NCBI GenBank assembly: GCA_025617745.1
Contig: CM046873.1
Coordinates: forward strand, 28,781,410 to 28,845,409
Length of the DNA: 64,000 nucleotides
Direction: 5' to 3'
Origin: Heliocidaris erythrogramma
Taxonomy: Eukaryota > Echinodermata > Echinoidea > Camarodonta > Echinometridae
The stretch's first letter is position 1; each line of letters opens with the position of its first letter. Under the pieces are notes generated by a model. It did no database searches. It was given only the letters and a program-made list of their open reading frames with translations, and was not told the origin of the DNA. A program made the translations under genes and the position numbers. This document shows, piece after piece, positions 63,719 to 64,000 of this stretch.

Positions 63719-64000
63719 GTGAGGATGCTCATATTATTTTAGCTCCAGTTATTACAAAACTGGCTGGGACTAAGCCTAATTTCCCATTAGTTTCAGGCAG
63801 CTCGCTTAATTCTTTTAGAGTTCATGGTTTCTACTATGCTTTCTGATCATTCTTAAGGTATACTGTGATGAGTGCAAGACGAAAGAGCTTTAGTAGGACT
63901 CTCTTCAACACCATTTTCCGATAAAGCATTGAAGCAAAGAAAGTGAATTTTAAAAAATGGAAGAAAGGGACAAGATGAAAAGTACATAAGAGAAAACAGT
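63719..64000. other. Sequence after the Penelope-like fragment
   Basis: Probably part of the element's 3' non-coding region or flank. No defined end visible. Confidence 0.4.

Overview
This window is animal nuclear DNA. It is AT-rich, its genes have many small exons with GT-AG introns, and it is heavily loaded with SINEs, MITEs, non-LTR retrotransposon fragments and simple repeats. An apextrin-type gene (MACPF plus ApeC domains), tRNA-type SINEs, a Penelope-like element and an R2-like element together suggest a marine invertebrate, most likely an echinoderm or other non-vertebrate deuterostome. The lineage is inference; no rRNA or mitochondrial marker is present to fix it.

I can assemble three protein-coding genes by matching splice sites and reading phase, all on the minus strand. 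(1) The 5' part of an uncharacterised basic Ser/Arg-rich protein: start codon at 12764, exons at 12490-12786, 1976-2381 and 1-1094, continuing off the left edge. (2) A complete nine-exon, 600-residue secreted apextrin-like protein, 24937-38376: signal peptide, MACPF pore-forming domain, then a C-terminal ApeC domain. All eight junctions keep the frame. (3) The 3' end of an ArfGAP2/3 orthologue: exons 60819-60957, 57800-57994 and 57267-57284, the rest lying off the right edge. The genes are not functionally linked; they look like neighbours in ordinary genomic DNA.

The rest is mostly mobile-element debris, in which many target-site duplications and even natural empty sites can be read. There are at least five families of TTAA-flanked (piggyBac-type target) MITEs, one in three ~930 bp copies. 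A 232 bp element with CACTA-type ends sits inside another MITE whose empty-site copy lies 30 kb away. A TTAA MITE splits a tRNA-SINE. A 578 bp long-TIR element has a perfect 9 bp duplication (Mutator-like). A 195 bp hAT-like element sits inside a hairpin element. A SINE whose head matches the 7SL RNA Alu domain occurs at least three times. Retroelement coding fragments include a CR1/L2-type reverse transcriptase (27.4-28.8 kb), an L1/Tx1-type C-terminal zinc finger (42.7 kb), an R2-type restriction-like endonuclease (47.4-48.45 kb) and a Penelope-like GIY-YIG domain (63.1-63.7 kb). All are broken or partial.

Layout: 1-12.8 kb uncharacterised gene with a 10 kb repeat-filled intron; 12.8-24.9 kb intergenic repeats, including a tandem duplication at 20.8-22.7 kb; 24.9-38.4 kb apextrin-like gene with elements in most introns; 38.4-53 kb repeat-rich intergenic; 53-57.3 kb repeat-poor DNA downstream of the ArfGAP stop codon, possibly its 3' UTR, with two related hairpins; 57.3-61 kb ArfGAP exons; 61-64 kb intron or flank with nested MITEs and the Penelope fragment. 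No rRNA, free-standing tRNA gene or CRISPR array was seen.
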